64,000 bases of DNA. Origin: Timaviella obliquedivisa GSE-PSE-MK23-08B (lineage in GTDB: Bacteria; Cyanobacteriota; Cyanobacteriia; Elainellales; Elainellaceae). The DNA is taken from contig JAHHII010000005.1 of NCBI GenBank assembly GCA_019358855.1, positions 248,001 to 312,000 of the forward strand. Direction: 5' to 3'. The stretch's first letter is position 1. Each line of letters starts with the position of its first letter. This document shows, piece by piece, positions 59,716 to 64,000 of the stretch. The notes under the pieces are model-generated. The model saw nothing but the letters and a program-made list of their open reading frames with translations, searched no databases and was not told where the DNA came from. Position numbers and translations under genes: made by a program.

Positions 59716-60473
59716 ATTCGTTTTATACAAACCTGAAAGCCAAATACCGACAATGGATTTTAACAGAAGGCGAGAAAGCTATCCGCCGCGTAGAAGGTTA
59801 CATTGGGCGCAATTCTCTCGTAGGCGATACACCCTTTCTGGCGGCTGAACAATTTAGTTGGATTCCTGAAATAGAAGCAAATTGGCAAGTCGTTCGTAAA
59901 GAGCTAGATGTATTGCTAGAGAAAGTGGACGAACTTCCTAATTTTCAAGATATTTCTAAAGATCAATATGCTGTTACTACGGATAACCTCTGGAAGACTT
60001 ACTTTTTTTATGCCTATGGCTTTAAAGCAGAAGGCAACTGTCAACAATGCCCCGAAACTGCCCGTTTAATTGAAAGCATTCCTGGCATCAATCTGGCATT
60101 TTTCTCCATTTTAATGCCCCACAAGACAATTCCAGTTCATCGCGGCCCCTATAGAGGAGTGGTGCGGATGCATTTACCCCTCAAAGTTCCAGAACCTGCG
60201 ACCGAATGCGCTATTCGAGTGGGAGAAGAAGTTCAGCACTGGGAAGAAGGAAAAGTTATCCTATTTGACGATACTTATCCCCACGATGCGTGGAACCATA
60301 CTGACGGAATTCGAGCCGTTTTATTTATTGATTTTATTCGTCCGATGCGGTTTCCCGCCTCGCTGGTGAATCGGCTCCTAATCCAACTCATTGCTTGGTC
60401 ACCCTACATTCGAGGCGAGAAACCCGCCTTTGAGCAATGGGATCAGCGGCTGACGCAGATCTTTAAGCGCTAA
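59712..60473 (+). CDS. Aspartyl/asparaginyl beta-hydroxylase family protein
   Basis: The 253-residue protein is a 2-oxoglutarate/Fe(II) oxygenase of the Asp/Asn hydroxylase (lipopolysaccharide-associated) group. Iron ligands are likely in [22 protein letters not shown] (His) and [26 protein letters not shown] (Asp, His). It is coupled to the GT39-like gene. A role in tailoring a lipid or surface molecule is inferred from that. The last 11 bases overlap the 3' end of metH on the other strand. Confidence 0.85.
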   Translation: MNSFYTNLKAKYRQWILTEGEKAIRRVEGYIGRNSLVGDTPFLAAEQFSWIPEIEANWQVVRKELDVLLEKVDELPNFQDISKDQYAVTTDNLWKTYFFYAYGFKAEGNCQQCPETARLIESIPGINLAFFSILMPHKTIPVHRGPYRGVVRMHLPLKVPEPATECAIRVGEEVQHWEEGKVILFDDTYPHDAWNHTDGIRAVLFIDFIRPMRFPASLVNRLLIQLIAWSPYIRGEKPAFEQWDQRLTQIFKR

Positions 60474-63400
60474 AGTATTTCGCCATCGGATGATATGCCA
60501 CGAACGCCGTAGTCGATTGCTCAGGATAAATTTGTTCGCTTTCATCCATATATAAATTGATGCGATCGCTTTTCAACAACTCCAATTGCTTAAACTGATC
60601 GTGAATATTGGGACACGCCGGATAGCCAAAGCTATACCGAGAACCCTGATACCGCTGCGCCAACATATCACGGATATTATCAGGATCTTGGTCGCCACAG
60701 CCCAGTTCTCGACGAATGCGAGCGTGAGTCCATTCAGCCAACGCCTCCGCTAACTGGACTGCCATACCGTGAAAGTAAAGATATTCGGTGTAGTTATTGG
60801 CTTTGAATAGCTCCTGAGCCACCTCAGAGGCAATGTGACCCATCGTTACCGCCTGCATGGGCAGCACATCCATTTGCCCTGACTCTTTTGAGGCAAAGAA
60901 GTCGGCAATGCAATAGCGGCGCATAGATTTTTGCCGAGGAAATTTCCAGGTGACAAACGGCTGAGTGCGAGAGCCATCTGAGTCATAAACATCTGGGTCA
61001 TAAACATGAAGTAAATTCCCTTCCGATTGACAGGGAAAGTAGCCATACACAACTTGAGGATGCAGCAAGTTCTCTGTCAAAACTCGAGCTTTCCAACGCG
61101 CCAAAACGGGATAGACTTTTTCCTCCAAAAAAGCATCATACTCCTCGCGGGTTTGCTCACGAGGCTTGCGAAACTGCCACTGTCCAGCAATCAAGGCTTG
61201 CAAATCAAGATGCCAGAATAACTCTTCCCAGGGAATATCAACAGGATTAAGAATTTGGGTTCCCCAGAACGGAGGCGTAGGGCGAGCAATGTTAGCATCA
61301 ATAGCTTCCGATCGCCGCGTATCTTCCTCTACTGGCTCTGTTGTTACCGCTGGTGCGATCGCTGTCTCTTCTTCTACTTCTTCATCCTTAATCAGATCAA
61401 CAGGATGACCTGCCTCATCCAAAAAGCCCTTCAGGTCATCCCAATGATGCTCTGTCTTGGCAGGCATGAGCTTATCCATAAAGTGCAAATCAGCAAAGGC
61501 ATCTTTGCCATAAATCACTTTGCCCTTATAAACTCGCTGACAATCTTCGTAGACAAACTTACGTGTTAGAGCCGCTCCTCCTAAAATAACGGGAACTGTA
61601 ATGCCTTGATCGCTAAACGTCTGGAGGTTATCTTTCATGAACGCAGTTGATTTAACTAAAAGACCGCTCATCGCAATGCAATCTGCCTTATGTTCTTTAT
61701 AGGCATTAATAATATTTTCAACAGGCTGCTTAATACCTAAGTTAATTACTTTGTAACCATTATTAGTCAAAATAATATCCACGAGGTTCTTACCAATGTC
61801 GTGAACATCTCCCTTAACGGTAGCAATCAGAAAAACCCCTTTCGAGTCACTGCTGCCTTCAATCTTCTCCATCATAGGTTCTAAGAACGCTACCGCCGAC
61901 TTCATAGTTTCGGCGGATTGCAGCACAAAGGGCAATTGCATTTGCCCCGAACCGAATAATTCGCCCACTACTTTCATGCCATCTAGCAAAAAAACATTGA
62001 CGATATCCAGCGGCTTGTACTGCTCTAGCGCAATTTTTAGCGCATCTTCTAAGCCAATACGTTCGCCATCAATGATGTGCTGCTTCAGGCGTTCCTCAAT
62101 CGGTAAATCTGCCAGTGTGGCAGTAGAACGGGCATCTTTAACCGACACGCCTTCAAACATTTTTGTCAGTTCAGTCAGCGGATCATAAACGCAAATATCG
62201 CCTTCAAAACGACGGCGATCGTAAATTAAATCTCGACAGACTTGCTGCTGCTCTGGCGTAATTTTTGATATAGGCAGCAGCTTTGCCGCACTGACAATGG
62301 AGCCATCCATGCCAGCAGCGATCGCCTCATGCAAAAACATCGAGTTCAGCACAATCCGAGTTGCCGGATTGAGACCAAAAGAAATGTTCGATACGCCTAA
62401 CATGAAGTGACAGGATGGCAATAATTCCCGAATCCGGCGAATGGACTCGATAGTCGCTTTGCCGTTCTCCCGATCTTCCTCAATTCCGGTTGAAACAGGT
62501 AACGCTAACGTATCAAAAAAAATCTCGTGAGGTGGAATACCATATTCCAGCACTGCATGATAAGCGCGTTCTGCAATCTTAACCTTCTGATCAGCAGTTC
62601 GTGCCATTCCCTCTTCATCAATCGTGCCAATCACTACCCCTGCACCATAGGTTTTTGCCAGTTCTAGCACCTTCAAAAAGCGTTCATCGCCATCTTCATA
62701 ATTAGTAGAATTAAGAATGCACTTACCTCCTGCAACCTTCAACCCCGCCTCCATCTTTTGCCACTCTGTCGAGTCCAGCATCAGCGGGATAGTAGCAGTA
62801 GTAACTAGGCGCGATACCAACTCCTTCATATCGCGTTCGCCATCTCGCCCCACGAAGTCTACGTTCACGTCTAAAACGTGCGCTCCCTCTTTGATTTGGG
62901 AACGGGCGATCGCCACCAAACCATCCCAATTCTCCTCGTTCAAAAGTTCCCGTACCTTTTTAGAACCGCTGGCGTTCAAGCGTTCACCCACAATCAAAAA
63001 CGAATTATCCTGCTCGTAAGGTTGCGCTGAATAAATCGATGCCGCAGCAGGCGTGTACCCCAAGTTAGGACGAGGAATATCAGAAGTGTAAACCGCTCCA
63101 TTTTTCCAATGTTGGCGATCGACCCGTACCGATCGCTCTTTTGGTGTTAAGGTCGCTGCTACCTCTGCCAACTGCCGAATATGCTCAGGACGAGTGCCGC
63201 AGCAACCGCCAATCACCTGCACTCCCATATCTTCAACAAAGTGCAACAACGCCATCCGCAGTTCCATTGGCGTTAACTTATAATGCGCATGTCCTCCAAT
63301 GTTTTCGGGTAGCCCTGCGTTAGGAATACATGACACCACAAAGGGCGCATTCTCCGTTAAATATTGAATATGGGGCTTCATTAAGTCGGGCCCTGTGGCA

Positions 63401-64000
63401 CAGTTCAACCCCAGAATATCAATGGGATAAGGCTCTAAAATTGCTAACACACCACTGATATCAGTGCCTACTAGCATGGTTCCCTGCTGTTCCATAGTGA
63501 CTGAAACCATGATGGGGCGGCGATCGCCCTTTTTCGCAAACACCTCCTCAATAGCATTCAGCGCCGCCTTAATTTGCAGTACATCCTGACAAGTTTCGAC
63601 TAAAAATAAGTCCACTCCGCCATCAAACAAGCCCTCTGCCTGCACCACAAACGCCGCTTTCAACTCGTCATAGCCCACGTGCCCCAACGTCGGTAGCTTC
63701 GTTCCAGGGCCAATGGAACCCGCCACAAATCGCGGCTTTTCGGGCGTAGAATACTCGGCGGTACAACGTTTTGCCAACTCTGCTGCCTTGCGGCTCAAGT
63801 CATAGGCTTGGTCAGCCAGATCGTACTCTACTAGCACCAATGGGCTGCTACCAAAGGTGTCTGTCTCGATTACATCGGCTCCTGCTGCCAAAAAGTCGCG
63901 GTGGACTTTGGCGATCGCCTCTGGTTTAGTCACCACCAAATACTCATTACAACCCTCGTATGCCGCTCCTCCAAAGTCCTCAGCGGTCAGGTTTTGGGAC
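60463..64000 (-). CDS. metH: Methionine synthase MetH (5' end beyond window)
   Basis: This is the cobalamin-dependent methionine synthase; the reading frame is open to the window edge, so about 20-30 N-terminal residues are missing. In order: homocysteine domain ([34 protein letters not shown] zinc cysteines), folate domain ([28 protein letters not shown]), B12 domain ([14 protein letters not shown] with axial His) and activation domain ([10 protein letters not shown]). It converts homocysteine to methionine with methyl-THF, supplied by MetF encoded upstream. Confidence 0.95.
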   Translation of the reverse strand, partial: SQNLTAEDFGGAAYEGCNEYLVVTKPEAIAKVHRDFLAAGADVIETDTFGSSPLVLVEYDLADQAYDLSRKAAELAKRCTAEYSTPEKPRFVAGSIGPGTKLPTLGHVGYDELKAAFVVQAEGLFDGGVDLFLVETCQDVLQIKAALNAIEEVFAKKGDRRPIMVSVTMEQQGTMLVGTDISGVLAILEPYPIDILGLNCATGPDLMKPHIQYLTENAPFVVSCIPNAGLPENIGGHAHYKLTPMELRMALLHFVEDMGVQVIGGCCGTRPEHIRQLAEVAATLTPKERSVRVDRQHWKNGAVYTSDIPRPNLGYTPAAASIYSAQPYEQDNSFLIVGERLNASGSKKVRELLNEENWDGLVAIARSQIKEGAHVLDVNVDFVGRDGERDMKELVSRLVTTATIPLMLDSTEWQKMEAGLKVAGGKCILNSTNYEDGDERFLKVLELAKTYGAGVVIGTIDEEGMARTADQKVKIAERAYHAVLEYGIPPHEIFFDTLALPVSTGIEEDRENGKATIESIRRIRELLPSCHFMLGVSNISFGLNPATRIVLNSMFLHEAIAAGMDGSIVSAAKLLPISKITPEQQQVCRDLIYDRRRFEGDICVYDPLTELTKMFEGVSVKDARSTATLADLPIEERLKQHIIDGERIGLEDALKIALEQYKPLDIVNVFLLDGMKVVGELFGSGQMQLPFVLQSAETMKSAVAFLEPMMEKIEGSSDSKGVFLIATVKGDVHDIGKNLVDIILTNNGYKVINLGIKQPVENIINAYKEHKADCIAMSGLLVKSTAFMKDNLQTFSDQGITVPVILGGAALTRKFVYEDCQRVYKGKVIYGKDAFADLHFMDKLMPAKTEHHWDDLKGFLDEAGHPVDLIKDEEVEEETAIAPAVTTEPVEEDTRRSEAIDANIARPTPPFWGTQILNPVDIPWEELFWHLDLQALIAGQWQFRKPREQTREEYDAFLEEKVYPVLARWKARVLTENLLHPQVVYGYFPCQSEGNLLHVYDPDVYDSDGSRTQPFVTWKFPRQKSMRRYCIADFFASKESGQMDVLPMQAVTMGHIASEVAQELFKANNYTEYLYFHGMAVQLAEALAEWTHARIRRELGCGDQDPDNIRDMLAQRYQGSRYSFGYPACPNIHDQFKQLELLKSDRINLYMDESEQIYPEQSTTAFVAYHPMAKYFSA

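Overview
The window is cyanobacterial chromosome. The HIP1 octamer GCGATCGC is scattered through it, and several genes are cyanobacterial hallmarks: DUF2996 and DUF2949 proteins, a CSP41-type epimerase, an Mnx-type manganese exporter, and an ArsJ/GAPDH arsenate cluster. I cannot name the genus. No tRNA, rRNA or CRISPR array was found.

Region 1 (1 to about 11,700) is a decayed, mobile region. It holds remnants of an HxlR regulator and two SDR genes, one intact SDR, an MFS gene cut off by an ISL3-family insertion sequence whose transposase needs a -1 shift at an A8 run, and a katG fragment fused to a beheaded histidine kinase. There are also a frameshifted response-regulator/kinase and an IS1-family transposase remnant. 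Embedded in it are three attC-like sites of 86-90 bp (4021-4109, 4960-5045, 6524-6613). Each has an inverted core, a bulged G in the left arm and a GTTRRRY-like right end. They follow a GNAT acetyltransferase, a nucleoside-phosphorylase-like gene and a MarR-GNAT fusion gene. This looks like an integron cassette cluster with no integrase in view. The MarR-GNAT gene carries an in-frame TAG, and a perfect 14-bp inverted repeat overlaps its start.

Region 2 (11,800-17,000) encodes membrane and ion proteins: DUF389, a CPA1 Na+/H+ antiporter, an MscS channel and a DUF2254 protein. The last two overlap by ATGA.

Region 3 (17,800-31,300) is a phosphate/arsenate island. It has a PhnD-like lipoprotein next to a membrane histidine kinase, a secreted alkaline phosphatase made of two tandem phosphatase domains plus RTX repeats, and a full ars cluster: arsR, pstS-like, ArsJ-associated GAPDH, arsJ, acr3, two HCX5R phosphatases and arsH. 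No ArsC is visible, so the tandem HCX5R proteins are candidate arsenate reductases. An A/T-rich motif recurs in front of arsR and pstS.

Region 4 (31,400-64,000) is mostly housekeeping: bestrophin, carA, CSP41-like epimerase, GH13 enzyme, alpha/beta hydrolase, ftsH, glucokinase, a PAS-GGDEF-EAL protein, TetR, a yybP-ykoY (Mn2+) riboswitch ahead of a GDT1/Mnx exporter, metF, queA, YraN, Uma2, dnaG, a three-part cell-wall hydrolase, a GT39-like transferase, an Asp/Asn hydroxylase and metH (running off the right edge). Two inverted copies of a ~150-bp MITE-like element lie at 31,463 and 40,852.
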